The notes under the pieces were generated by a model. The model was not told the origin of the DNA. It saw nothing but the letters and a program-made list of their open reading frames with translations, and searched no databases. The position numbers and the translations under genes were made by a program. Source: Prochilodus magdalenae (Eukaryota; Chordata; Actinopteri; Characiformes; Prochilodontidae). From it: DNA of 64,000 nt. Every line of letters begins with the position of its first letter. Within the stretch, counting starts at the first letter, position 1. This document shows positions 1 to 11,400 of the stretch, one piece after another. The stretch lies in the NCBI GenBank assembly GCA_024036415.1, contig JAMWET010000473.1, forward strand, positions 532,001 through 596,000, read 5' to 3'.

Positions 1-311
1 ATAAGCAAAAAGTAGGGTATCTAAGCAATTTTTGAGTCCCCAGCTGTCTGCAGGAAAATATCTTTGCCATTTGTTTAAGCTGCCTTAAACATCCTGACCA
101 CACAGAGGAAGTTCACTGTGTACAATTGTAGGAAGATATAAATGCCATGTAACTTTAAAAGCACTGAACCTACAACATGCATCATGAACCTCATCGTTAA
201 ATCTGAGCATTCAGTCTCTATGCCATATGATTCACATCTATACACACTGTCTCTTGTACATGCATACAGGTGGCCATTCAAACTGCACATCTCTGCCCCT
301 CTCCCATGGAG
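1..311 (+). other. sdk2: sdk2 intron (3' part)
   Basis: This is the downstream end of an sdk2 intron whose start lies outside the window. I see no coding sequence here. The last 25 bases form a pyrimidine-rich tract before an AG at 310-311. A second possible acceptor AG lies at 268-269, so the final 42 bases could belong to the exon instead. Confidence 0.6.
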
Positions 312-414
312 AGATGATGAGGCTGGACGAGGGCCGTTTCCCAGCCCTGGAGCTCAACAACAGACGCCTCTCTGTGAAGAACTCCTTCTGTCGCAAGAAT
401 GGCATCTACACTCG
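312..414 (+). CDS. sdk2: Sidekick-2, cytoplasmic-tail exon (antepenultimate coding exon)
   Basis: This exon encodes part of the intracellular tail of sidekick-2, a homophilic Ig/fibronectin-III adhesion protein that directs laminar synapse targeting in the retina. The translation runs [18 protein letters not shown] and then [14 protein letters not shown], a stretch I recognise from vertebrate sidekick tails. The donor is the GT at 415-416 (cg|gtgtgt). The exon ends two bases into a codon, and the first base of the next exon (6940) completes it as Arg, so the phases agree. The 5' edge is uncertain: AG at 310-311 follows a strong pyrimidine tract, but AG at 268-269 gives the same phase and would add 14 residues. 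I prefer 312 because the extra residues do not look conserved. The Ig/FNIII ectodomain and membrane span lie upstream of the window. Confidence 0.85.
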
Positions 415-654
415 GTGTGTATTCACATCCTTGAATTTAAATGGCCAGTGTATTTCCAGTGTTTCTACATCAATTGAACATTGGTTATCATTAATTTAGT
501 TTGAAAATATTAAGAAGCCTGGACCATGAATCAATGGAAATGCTCCAGAAATCTTTATATTTCCAAATTGCCAACTCATCCATCAATATGACCATCAATG
601 GAACACAAAATGTTTAGATAATAATGGCGTATTGCATTTGATAATACCCAGAGT

Positions 655-1108
655 ACAAAATATATATGCATGGTTGGACCGCCTTTAGTTTTGATCATGG
701 CACACATTCGCCAATCAGTGTGTAGAAATGGTGCCTCATACCCCCCGAACCACTCTTTCACAATTTGAGACCAATGAATCCTGGCATTGTCATGTTGGAA
801 TATACCCGTACTATCAAGGAAGAAAAAATCCATTGGTAGAATAACCAATAACCAGGTCAGCAGCCTCTCGTCTTAACCTGATGCGCCCATCACTCTGGAA
901 CAGGGTAAATCAGGACTCATCAGACCACATGACCTTCTTCCATTGCTCCAGATTCCAATCTTTGAATTGAAGCTGTTTTTGCCTGGTTAGCCCCACCGAC
1001 AAATGGTCACCGACAAGTGCATTGTACACGTGGAAATGCTCTTACGTTCACTATTAAACCTATCCCTGAGTTCTACTGTTGTTGTTCTACCATTTGATTT
1101 CACCAAAT
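655..1108 (-). mobile_element. Degraded Tc1/mariner transposon fragment
   Basis: Read on the minus strand, this contains Tc1-type transposase remnants, including MDFFFLDSTGIFQHDNARIH then VKEWF (about 700-835). That is the block around the second catalytic Asp of the DDE domain. It then jumps directly to a sequence matching the element's 3' end (IKTKGGPT, near 665-690), so the part with the catalytic Glu is deleted. A second block at about 860-1108 matches more N-terminal transposase sequence, also with deletions. No terminal inverted repeat or intact reading frame remains. It looks like the same family as the fossil at 36420-36834. Confidence 0.75.
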
Positions 1109-4100
1109 GTGTGCAAAATAAATACATCGACAAAAATGGAGATACAAGTTTTCCATTGGACAGTGGCGATATATATAATAAATACTATTATATACAGGAA
1201 TATCTTAAAACGTTCTTGCAAAAATCCTTATACATGTTAGATATCATTTTTTTCCAGTTTAGCTTGTTCAGCTTAACTGGCGACCATGTTGATGCTGCTT
1301 GGACAACAAACAACAATGGTCAATGCCAAGTCAAAACCCGGATCTTCAGATCAGTGAGATGCTGCGGGGTGTTGTGAAATGGGCAGAACCTTCTCAAACA
1401 TCACATAGCCGAAAGAATGTTGCATGAAGGAGTGGGAAAAACATTCTCTCAGTGACTGGCTGGTAGACAGTTATAGGAACCATCTAAGTTTTAGCCTAAA
1501 GGGGAAATACCAGCTATTCTTCTTCAGATAAATGATCATGTCAGTTTTCATTGTTTTGGCAAAAGGTGATGCAGTTACATAATTTTTCCTATAGATATTG
1601 TTCAAAAGAATATCAAATGTTGATATGTCCATATTTCATAATAACTACTTAATAGCTGTAATTCATGACTTTAAACAGAACTGAACAGATCTGGCTGCTC
1701 TATGGCTTCTGAGAGCATGCACATGTTTGCAGCAGTAGTGCTTGTTTTCAGTATTGGGTGTTTCTGCAGGACATATAGTATTCTTCCACCACAAAATTTA
1801 GGAAATTGCAATGGAATTGAATATCTGACTTAACAAAAGCAGATTGCGTAATAAAAGCCAGACTGCGCATTGTGTCCTCTTTGCCCAGAGCTCCGGCCCC
1901 ACAGCTGATTTAAATTCAGCTCCCTGGCACCCATTAAATGTATTGAGTAGAGAATTGGCCAAGATTTTAAAGGCAGTTACCCCGTTCCACCCTCCAAGAG
2001 CAATCTGTCAACCAAAAAGAACACGAACAGACTGTGCAAAATGCAGAACAACTCCCCCCTTTTCTGATTCTTATTGACATTCAGAGTCCACACTGTAGAA
2101 AGTTGCTACTTATGTAAGGGCTCCAAAACAAAGCATCTCTTTTTCCATGCATGAAGATTTTGTTTGTTTTCCTCCAGACAAAGAGTGTCTCTTAGTAAGC
2201 CTAGACCATATTCACAGGGTCCTTCTGGACATGGTTGCTTCCTCTGCTGCTGTATTGCACGTGGACTGAGACAGCAGCACCCTCAGCACAAGGGCACTTT
2301 GCTTTTTGAGTTTACGCAGCGTTTGTGCAAACACAGATAGTGCAAGCTCTGTATACAGCCCCTATCTGTGCTGAGGTCAGCGATCTGCAGCCAAGTCCCT
2401 TGTGAGCGAGTCAGAGGGCCGCGTTGCCCTAATGGGTGGAGGGTCGGGTTCATAGTCGACTTCCTGTAAGCAGTAACCAGAGGGGACACTGTGGGCCCAT
2501 TAGAGTGGAATGCGTGGGTAGGGGTGTGGGGGTGTGTTGGGGTGTGTTTGCTGTGATGATCCGCAACCCAACTGAGGAGAGCTCCATGGGATCAAAGAGT
2601 CAGAGCAGCTCCCTGGCTTCTTTGAAGAGCTGTGTATGGGCTGCAGCACTGCTGTGGAGCAACCCCTCCAGGGAAGAAAGGAGGAGTCAATGAGAGGGAA
2701 AGCAAGAGAGTTTTTTGAAGGGCTGAGGCCTTAGGGTGCAGGCACAAACTGAGATTGGATGGATCAGTGCTTCACAGCTATAGAGAGCAACTGGAGACAA
2801 TAGTTATAATAAAACTCTTGACAGTGTGTTACCTTCAGTCATAGCTAGGGATCAGTTTAAAGAGGGGGTAAAAATCACCCCACCTTAACCATCCGCTTTG
2901 GATTAACATGTTGTACAATTTATATTTTGTCAGGCTGATTTAGGGTCAATCTGGGGAGCAGACCTACACCTTTATGTAATCATGTTATGAGCAATGGGCA
3001 GGGCAAATGCATGCATGCAATTAGGAGATGCTTAAATAGAAATATGGGCGTTTCTTTTGTAAAAGGTTTAATTACAGTACAATTACAAAACCTTTGCACT
3101 ACCAACAGTCTAATGACCACTATTCTAGAAAGGTTTCAGTTTGGGCCATACATTTTAAATGTCAACAGCCAGGGGAAAAAGCACCTCTCAGCTAGCGCAC
3201 CTATGGGTTTCTAGTAGCATGTTAGTGCTGAGCTAAAAGCAAGTCACATCCACACCGCTCTTAATTAAAGGTATGGCATTAAAAGCTTGTAAACGACATT
3301 GCATGTTTTATTTGAAGCTTGTAATCATATTAACACATTCTTTTATTTGTTTATGGCAGTTTATAGTCTTACAGTGCATGATGCAGCCCCTCTGAAAAGC
3401 ATTGCTTAGACTACCCCCTGTATTTACAGTCAGTGAAGTATCTAGGCCTCCCAGAAGTCCTAAAGTGAAAATACTTCAGTGATAATTCTTTAGTGGAGTT
3501 TATCCTGATTGAACAATGGTCTATTTCGTGATTTAAAAATTTCACCCCTTGGTTTTCAACCAACCCTTAACAACAGTGCTTGTTGAGGCCAAATACGAGC
3601 ATAAGGCCTCCTCAGAAGGTCTAGGGGGCCTCAAGGGTTCCCCATCTGCTAATGAGAGCATAGGAAGAGACATGTCTTTAAAAAGGTTTTTTTTTTCATG
3701 TAGCCACAGTACAGCAGTTTACAACCCAGTTGATGTTTTTTTCCACACTTTAGAGAATTAGATTTGTGTGTTCTGTGTAGGTTGTTAAAACTGACGTCTG
3801 TTATGAGAAATGTCAAATTTGTGCATGTGTTTGTGAGGCTTACAAATTTACATTTTCCTATTAATGGTACCCTAAACTGGTCGCTTCAACTCCTGGTCCC
3901 AGTGTACCTTGCATACACAGTGTTGTTAGAGTAGGTGACAACACCAAAATACAAAAGTCGAGGTACTCCAGTACCAGAACTGGGACCCGCTGCAATGGAG
4001 AGATGGATAGAGCAGGCAGGAGATGAGTGTAGCTCTGGAAAAAAAGAGGAGAGCAGGGAAATCAGCATTAAATAACTGATGCTTCAGTGTGATGGGTGTT

Positions 4101-4654
4101 GGGCTTTAAGGCTCAGCCTCTTCTGAATTTTAAGCAGACGCTTTATCATAACACTCCCCTCCCCCTGCTTGTATGAGCTCATCTCAGGGGCCCTGTTTTC
4201 CCTGAATTAACCCCTTCACAGCCAAAGCTTTTATTCAGCATCTACGTTGACTGTGTCACTCTAGAGCAGGAGTGTCCAGCTCCGGTCCAGGAGAGCCGCC
4301 CGATTTACATAAATAGGAGCCTGGTCTCATACAGCTAGAAAAAAACTTGTACGCTTTGCCAGAAAGGCAAGTGCAAAGTGGGCTGACTTTGGTCCGGTAA
4401 GCCTTCTCCAAAGAATAGCCATGAATATAAAAACCACTGCTACTGTATTCTCTCTGAAGCTAACCATTAAAATGAGCTAAGCCAACTCACTCATCTCTAG
4501 CCTCTGGTTTCCCTGTTTATGGAAATCCCTCCTAGTTGTTGAAGCCTCTATCCACATACCTGATGTTCCTGATCTCATTATCGTCTGTCCATGCTTATGC
4601 TCCACAGCCTTTGATTTATATGCTAAGCTAACTGAAAGAGGGCGGCTTTTGAGT

Positions 4655-4679
4655 TCCTCCTCCTCCTCCTCCTCCTCCT
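4655..4679. repeat. (TCC)n microsatellite
   Basis: About eight tandem TCC triplets lie inside the sdk2 intron. Confidence 0.95.
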
Positions 4680-5705
4680 TCTCAGTTCAAACGCTAACAT
4701 CTCCAGTGACCTTGGCTTTGAGCACATCAGCGCTCATTAGGGCAAATTAAGTAAACTAGAGCGCAGTAATCCTTTACTTTGATTTGGGCCAGCACCGTCA
4801 CAGAGCTGTAGGTTGAGCACAGTGTTTCTGGGACAGGCAAATGTTTTGCTGTCCTTTGGCCTTGAGCACTGAAACATCTGTTGGTCTCTGGCATGGGAGA
4901 GAGCCCCCGACCTGCATGAGGGTCCTCATTCAGATATAATCAGCTGAGAGAACTCTTCTGTGAGGAGCATTTGCTTGCCCGAGGGTCTAATTTGTGTAGC
5001 GTGATGCTTTTCAAGTGCACCGGTGGGCTTGGCCCTTTCCACATGCCAAACAGACGCCTTAGTATCTGCTCAAGGATCAGAGCAGCTCAGGAGATTAGGG
5101 GCCAATTATGAATGGCTGTTCTGTGGTAGTGCTGCTTCTTTCCTGTGTTCCTGAGACCTAGCCTGTTCTTTCCCTGCCCTCAGTGTGTCCGTCTGGCTTA
5201 GAGTCTGCTTCTGGTGAATCCTCAGACAACGCTTAGCAAATGCTTTCATCTGCAGACCTTCAGAGCGGCATTACACTTCTTACTGACCATGGCCTTTGGA
5301 ACAGAATGGGAAAAATGCATCACAGAGGACGCAATGTGTGGTCAATATCTACACTTCTAAAGTGCACAAGCAACATAGTGGCGCGAAGCAGTGTTTACTT
5401 TATGACATATATAAAATAATAAAAAATGCAACATTGCTTCATGATAATTGCCTATGCTAATGCGTTTTCTTTAGGTTTGCAGTCATCACTAAAAGGCCCA
5501 TATTTATTTTTCAAACTTTTTTTAACTCTATATAAACTCTTGGTAAAAAAACCTAATGTCTTCATGACCATTTTTATGACATCTCTTTAATCCATCGAGT
5601 TAAATTAGTTATGAAGAGTTTGTTTAATTTATCTGGCCAGCGATGACTGGTGGCCTGTCCAGAGTGTTTCCTGCATTCCACCCATTGACTTAATTCATTC
5701 CCAGA

Positions 5706-6095
5706 ATTACATTTACATTTACATTTAAGGCATTTAGCAGACGCTCTTATCCAGAGCGACTTACAACCGTGCTTATTGTTCCATTGGATAATATTCCAGC
5801 TAGTACAGGAAGTTTAGAGCCTAAAACTCACCACGAGCTCAGACACTGCCCGAACAAGGGCCAGTGCTGGTACCTAGAGATTAATACACAGACGTAAAGT
5901 ACGTAAAGCATTACCTGGCAACCCCAGCCCAGTGATCATTCCTATAGAGGAGAAAAGGTCATTATAAGTGCAATACAAAGGTCATTAAAGTGCAACACAA
6001 TACACACAATTTACACCTCTACTAGAGCTCACTCACTTAAGTGCATTACGAAGAGATGGGTCTTCAGTCTGCGTTTGAAATAAAAGCCTTTGAAT
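5706..6095. repeat. Dispersed teleost repeat with conserved GCATTTAGCAGACGCTCTTA motif
   Basis: The block opens with repeated ATTTAC units. It then carries a motif very widespread in fish genomes (GCAGACGCTCTTATCCAGAG followed by CGACTTACAA at about 5735-5766). The right part includes a segment (about 6050-6080) also familiar from fish repeats. A shorter version of the motif recurs at 36861-36912 and, reversed, near 36350-36399, where it forms the tail of a tRNA-derived SINE. No A or B box is visible in this copy, so I cannot tell whether it is a SINE, a LINE tail or a composite. Confidence 0.7.
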
Positions 6096-6939
6096 TAAAA
6101 GCCTTAGGTTATTATATGTCAGTGACCTGTATAGTTCCTTACTCTTGTAACCTAGAGTGAATGGGTAAACAACTGTACAGTCATATTACATGTTTTGTTG
6201 ATTTTCTGAATGAATATAATTACACGTCTGCCTGTTTTAATGCACAATAAAACTGTTCCCTGTGCAAAAGCTGAGGCACAATCTATATGGTATTTTCCCA
6301 ATTAACTATTAACAATTAACTCTGCCCATAAGTAGAAATGATGCACTAAAAGTGTGAGACATGCCATATTTAAGTGCATTAGTGGAGGATGTTACCTGAT
6401 TCTTACTTCAACATAATATGTAATTGGACCAGGGATGACCAAACCTTTGAATGCAACTGTAGGCTAAACCTTCAGCCTATGAAAGATCAGCAGTGATGTT
6501 AGAAGTAAGAGCATTGCTACTGGAGTGATCCTGGAGTTATCTTAAATACAAAGAAACATATCAATAAAAAAGTACTTTAGTAAAAGTAAATCATTTAGCT
6601 GTGTTGTTTTTTCTTGACCTCACAAAAATAATAAATTGAACACGGACTCTTTCTGAGGCTTAATTTCCATATATAGGCTGTATGCACTGGGGAGTAATAT
6701 GTTTACATGTTACATCAAATTCTCTTTAATGTAAAAAGAGACATCAAACTCTTTAATGTAAAACAGCAAAGGGAATTTAGATTTTTCATGGTATGTACCC
6801 TTAATGTTTTTGGAGCTTCTGTGTTCTTTCATGCTTTGATTAGTGTAGAAGGGTTCTAGGTCAGTGCCTCTGCCTCAGTGTAATTTTATATTGCTTCACA
6901 CACTAATCTCCCTCGTTTTCTCTTTTATCCCTGTTCCAG

Positions 6940-7069
6940 TTCTCCACCACGACCCAGCCCAGGCAGTCTGCACTACTCTGATGAGGATGTCAGTGCTAAA
7001 TGTAATGACCTGATCCCAGCTGAGAGCAGTAGCCTGACTGAGAAGCCCTCCGAGGTGTCTGACTCACAG
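6940..7069 (+). CDS. sdk2: Sidekick-2, cytoplasmic-tail exon (penultimate coding exon)
   Basis: This 130-bp exon follows a good acceptor (pyrimidine tract ending ctgttccag) and ends at CAG before the donor gtacct at 7070. Its first base completes the split Arg codon from the previous exon. The rest encodes 43 residues starting [17 protein letters not shown] and ending KPSEVSDSQ, a Ser/Pro-rich acidic stretch typical of the sidekick intracellular tail. It ends in phase 0, matching the start of the last exon at 10999. No catalytic or folded domain is expected here; the tail is likely disordered and serves as a scaffold-binding region. The match to the vertebrate sidekick family is strong. Confidence 0.92.
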
Positions 7070-10000
7070 GTACCTCAAACCGCTGAGATTAGAATGAATC
7101 CATGCAAACACACACAGGGCAAGTGTTTTGTGGTTGTGAATTTCTCCATACCTTACTCTGCAGTGTCAGTGGTGTTTTTTCGTTAAACATCCCTTTTGGT
7201 CCAGTCTGAAGATTAATCTGGTCAGAGAAACCCCACAAAACTGAACAACTGGTGCATAGTGGACCGATGAACATGTCATAAAAAAGGGTTTTTTATCTGT
7301 ATCATGGTTTATCTCAGCAAGTTATAAAGTTCAAGTTGCCTCACTTCCTTAAAAAATACTTTTCAGCAAAGCTATTGATGTTACTCTGCATAGGCTGGCA
7401 TGTTTTTCTGTCCTCTAACATTAGAGATAAAGAGGCATTCCTCTTTCCCCATTACGCATTACAGCATTCCCCACGGAAAAGGACACCCCTCCCCCGGCAT
7501 AGAACATTGTATAAGCCGAGCAGCTTCAGACTGAACCTTTTCTGCTAGCCCAGGAAAATAAAGGGTTGGCATTCAGTTCGATAAAGATGAACAAGCCTGA
7601 CCTTTGCCTGACAAATGATGCTCCATATCGATCCGAGCAGACGCTGCTTGCCGTTTTAGTCATCCACGCGTGGCGACCTCCCTCATGGGAGACAGATGGG
7701 AAGAAAGGCCTAAGCTGATTCTCATGTCCCAAGACTTGGCCTTACTTATTTCAAAGGGAGTTACATTTTATTCAGCAGGAAATGCGGGTTTAAGATGGGA
7801 TCTAATGGGCTCAAACATTGGATGCATAACTCGACAGCCTAGAAACAAGAACTTCCACTATCAGTAGTTGAGGTTACTGAGTCATTTACCAATTATTTAG
7901 ACCTTCAAGTACTGATGTTTACTATACAATAAATGTATATTTTAACAAACAATTACAAACATTTCATAGAATTTTGAAAATGATACACTCTAATGGGCAA
8001 AGAAGAACTAGAGGTCCTTTAACCCCTTTTCAAAGCAGCCATAAAATCGTCAAAAAAATAGCTGCGCCCAGAAAGAATGCCTACAGGAATGATACTTGGT
8101 GGGGAGGTTTGATATTGTGAGACGTGACATAAGCAAGGACAGGCTTCATTGTCATACCTGACTGAGCCAACAGTCACAATTATGGGCATTCAGCGAGGAG
8201 TCATCCCTTCCATGACCCATCCTGTTAGTGCCAGCACCCTTGGCAAATGGCTGCACAAAACAGGACTAGAGTGCTTATGACGACTGCCCTTATCACCACG
8301 ACAACATCACCAAAGACTGCAATGGTGTCATGCTAGATTGTCAGGAAGTGATTCAGAATGGCAGTGGGTCATCTTCAGTCCCGCTTTTGTCTTGTTGGAG
8401 ATCACCAACGAATTCATGTGTGGACGCACCATGACCACTGGAAAGTTAATCTGGTGTTTAATTTGGGCCTGGTGTCTCTCCACCTTCCCTAAAATCAGCA
8501 GGAACTGTGTGAGAATCTTTAAGATGCATGGGATGGATTATTGCAGGACACCATTAGGAGAGAGCCATACTGAGAGACACTACTTCTGTATGTGTAGCTC
8601 AGTAAGTGTTACCCATATCAGTCTAAACTTATCATGTATTGTTCCTGGTAACCTTCATCTTCCTTCCCAAAATCCGACACCTCCTTCGTGGGCACAACTG
8701 TTTGTTTTTTTTTTAATGGATGGATTATAGTTTGATAGAAATGTGTATGATTAACAAAACTTGGATTTTTGGCTAGCAAGTAAAGCAAGTGCTATTTTCT
8801 TTAATGAAGCAGATGCTGCAGTTGTGATGTTTCATTGGCCATCTTTGTGAAGAGGTGTGAATTGTTTTCAAAGCTGGGGTTCTTAATCCTACCATTCCTT
8901 TGCCATTGCTGGCTAGGACCTCAGCACAGTCATAGCATTTCACACACAGGAAGTCCACAGTGTCCATATCTGGTAACAGAGTTAGGGGTAAAAATGTTAT
9001 ATATCAAAATATTAGAGTCTATTCTGCCAGCAAGACTATACACAAAACATAAGCACCGTGTGGCAAAAATGAATATAAATGGGTGCGCCTGTCTGGCCAT
9101 TGGGAGAATATTAAATTGCCATTATTAGCCCACCAATTGCAAACTACTCACTAGGAATACATTTATTATTTATTCTCATGTCAAATCAGAGAACCACATT
9201 TGTAAGTACGCATGACATGCCTGAAATGAAGCCTTGAGATAGTGGTAGGGTGTAGAAACCCAAGACTAGATTGTGAATGACAGCTGGGGGACACTTTTCT
9301 TGTTTGTCCCCTTTCTGTTCTCTGCCCCCACAAGCTAATTCCCACAGTGTTTTTAGCTTTCTGTTTGCCCGGCATCAACACTGTGAAAACAATGTTCCTC
9401 TTTGCTCACATAAACACCCGCTCTCTGAGGGAGCACAACCCTCTGTTTTCTTCCACATTGCACTCATTTACATTGTTTACTTTGCCCTTGTGCAAATAAA
9501 TGCTCCCAGCTGGACCCCTGTTCAGTATCTGCATGCCCTTCAAGGAGTGATGATGTGCATAACTCACATACTTGGTAACGGGGCTTTAATCGCTTACACA
9601 CTAATCTCAGTCTTGGGTGCTCCACCCATACACACACAAACCATTCAGTTTATGTGGGATGCTAAGATAATCACAGCTATCTAAATGTTCTCAGATACAT
9701 ACACTCTGGTTGACTGTCTGGGTTGCCATGTGTCACTGTATGCTAATTTCTGGCTTGTCACCAGCACCACTATCTTTCTGAGCAAGATAGAGGTTCTGTG
9801 AAGTTAAAGACATACATAGTTTTGTTCAAATCAGCTATTTTGTTTCATACAAGTGAGTTTTTGTTGTAGCACTGTGACAACGTTACAACGAAGCAACAGT
9901 CTGTGATTGGTCATTCTGCATGTCAGTAAATTAGCCCCTTCCTGTCAAAAAGAGTCATTAAACCCACCACACTGTCTGGATTACATGTGCACTCCGGACT

Positions 10001-10998
10001 GCTCAATAAGATTGTTTACTGTTTAAATCATTTGACAGTGCATCAAATTCAGTCTTATGTTCTTACTAGTATTTGTTCTTCCTATTACCGAACATTATGA
10101 CCTTTTTTTCCTGTTTAGGAGGGTCTTGTGTTTTCAGCTCCACAGAGCTTTGGGTGAGCCCATGCTGTCCCATCTGTGTGTTAGTCTAGTTCTCCTCAGA
10201 TTTTCTAGAGACTGTAGTGGAAAGTGTAGATGTGTAGATTTCAGTTCCCTCTAATACCCTGATATTAGGTTCATTAGTGTTTTGTAGAATATAGGTATTA
10301 GTTAATGTTTTAGATTTAGTCAAATGATTAGGCTTAGTCCATTTTAAAAAGGTGTTTGATTTATTTCTTTGTGGCCCCTCAAATCTGATATATGTTATAA
10401 AGCGTGTAGCATATTTCGCATGACTCACGACTATGAAATATCTGTATATGAAGTTTGACACTGCACTCTACAACATCAGGTATGGCTTGTGATTAGTTGG
10501 ACTCCAAGGCCAGGGCTGGGATCCACTGCCCTAATCTCTTTACAGAAAAGGTCAGGCAGTGGTGATAAAGAAATTTACTACTTAAGTAAGAGTGAGCTAC
10601 TGTAGTGTTAATTAACTTGATAATTAATCCACCATCTTAACTCAATATAGAGTTGTTGTGCTTATTATTCTGAAATTAATACAATAAATGTAGCTATTAC
10701 AATATATACTGTAGCTAATTAAAAGCTTAGAGTAGTAGGAATTCTGGAATTAGCTGCTTTATACAGGTCTGGTGCTGGTTTAGCTGGTGATAACCCTACA
10801 TAGTCATGCTGCTTGACTAGCATACCAGCATCCAACACACTTTGGCCAGCCAGATAATTACTTAATGTGAGACCTGAATTGTAAAACACCGGGATTATAT
10901 ATCAGTTTTTATAAAGATAAGCTCTACAACCCTAAACCTTTGATACATCATACAAACAAAAATTAATTATCTTTCTGTGCCCCTCCGTCCAACCTCAG
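7070..10998 (+). other. sdk2: sdk2 last intron
   Basis: This GT-AG intron of about 3.9 kb lies between the two final sdk2 exons. It contains a Tc1 fossil at about 8035-8720. Sequence around 7430-7870 is unique-looking and moderately GC-rich and could be conserved non-coding DNA, but this is a guess. The remainder is AT-rich with no recognisable feature. Confidence 0.85.
8035..8720 (+). mobile_element. Degraded Tc1/mariner transposon
   Basis: Frame-shifted plus-strand translation recovers a Tc1 transposase signature. RLQWCHARLSGSDSEWQWV then IFS lies near 8317-8375 and continues in another frame as SRFCLVGDHQRIHVW. That corresponds to the family's FSDESRF block around the first catalytic Asp; the Asp and Glu codons are lost here. 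The 3' part (about 8660-8715, the segment ending gggcacaactgttt) resembles the end of fish Tc1 elements. The proximal part is repeated at 14948-15155, and an end-like fragment occurs at about 37310-37365. Confidence 0.72.
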
Positions 10999-11400
10999 GG
11001 CAGCGACAGCGAATACGAGATGGATCCGAACAGGCAGAAGACCCACTCCTTCGTCAACCACTACATCAGTGACCCCACCTATTACAACTCATGGCGACGG
11101 CAGCAGAAGGGCGTGTCCCGCCCCCCAGCGTATGGTTACGGGCAACCCGACGGCGTGGCAGAGCAGGAGTCCCGCCCCCACCCTCCTCCTTTGCCCCCAC
11201 TGCCCCCTCTGCTACCCCACAGCACACCTTCCCCGCAGCCCCAGGGCCAGGGCACACTCTTCAGGCCCAAAGGCAGCCGGACTCCCACCCCTTCTCTGCT
11301 GTCCTCTGAGGCCCACAGCCAGCACGCCCTCTACCGGCCCCCCAGCAGCCTGGGGGCCTCCACCCAGACGCCCGCCACGGGCTTCTCCTCTTTTGTTTGA
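10999..11400 (+). CDS. sdk2: Sidekick-2, last coding exon with C-terminal PDZ ligand
   Basis: The exon opens after the acceptor AG at 10997-10998 and encodes 133 residues before TGA at 11398-11400. It starts [20 protein letters not shown] and continues with [18 protein letters not shown], a block highly conserved in vertebrate sidekick proteins. A divergent Pro-rich stretch follows (about 11170-11250), then [13 protein letters not shown] and finally [10 protein letters not shown] ending GFSSFV. The last residues (SFV) form the class I PDZ-binding motif by which sidekicks are tethered to MAGI scaffold proteins at synapses (known for the family). The Pro-rich segment is richer in proline than I recall for mammalian SDK2 and may be a fish-specific expansion. 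Synteny with cdc42ep4 favours SDK2 over SDK1. Confidence 0.93.
   Translation, partial: GSDSEYEMDPNRQKTHSFVNHYISDPTYYNSWRRQQKGVSRPPAYGYGQPDGVAEQESRPHPPPLPPLPPLLPHSTPSPQPQGQGTLFRPKGSRTPTPSLLSSEAHSQHALYRPPSSLGASTQTPATGFSSFV

Larger units (their letters stand above)
415..6939 (+). other. sdk2: sdk2 intron
   Basis: This GT-AG intron of about 6.5 kb separates two sdk2 tail exons. It holds a reverse-oriented Tc1 fossil near 655-1108, a short TCC repeat at 4655-4679 and a dispersed fish repeat at 5706-6095. The rest shows no open reading frame that resembles a protein. The stretch from about 4690 to 5300 is less AT-rich and free of recognisable repeats, so it is a possible site for intronic regulatory sequence, but nothing specific can be named. 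Confidence 0.85.

Noticed and set aside
142..477. Overlapping 111-codon frame at the first sdk2 exon
   Set aside because: It is in a different frame from the sidekick-matching translation, which is the one with correct phase to the next exon.
8338..8730. 130-codon + strand frame inside the last sdk2 intron
   Set aside because: It is a frame-shifted read of a decayed Tc1 transposase, not a gene.
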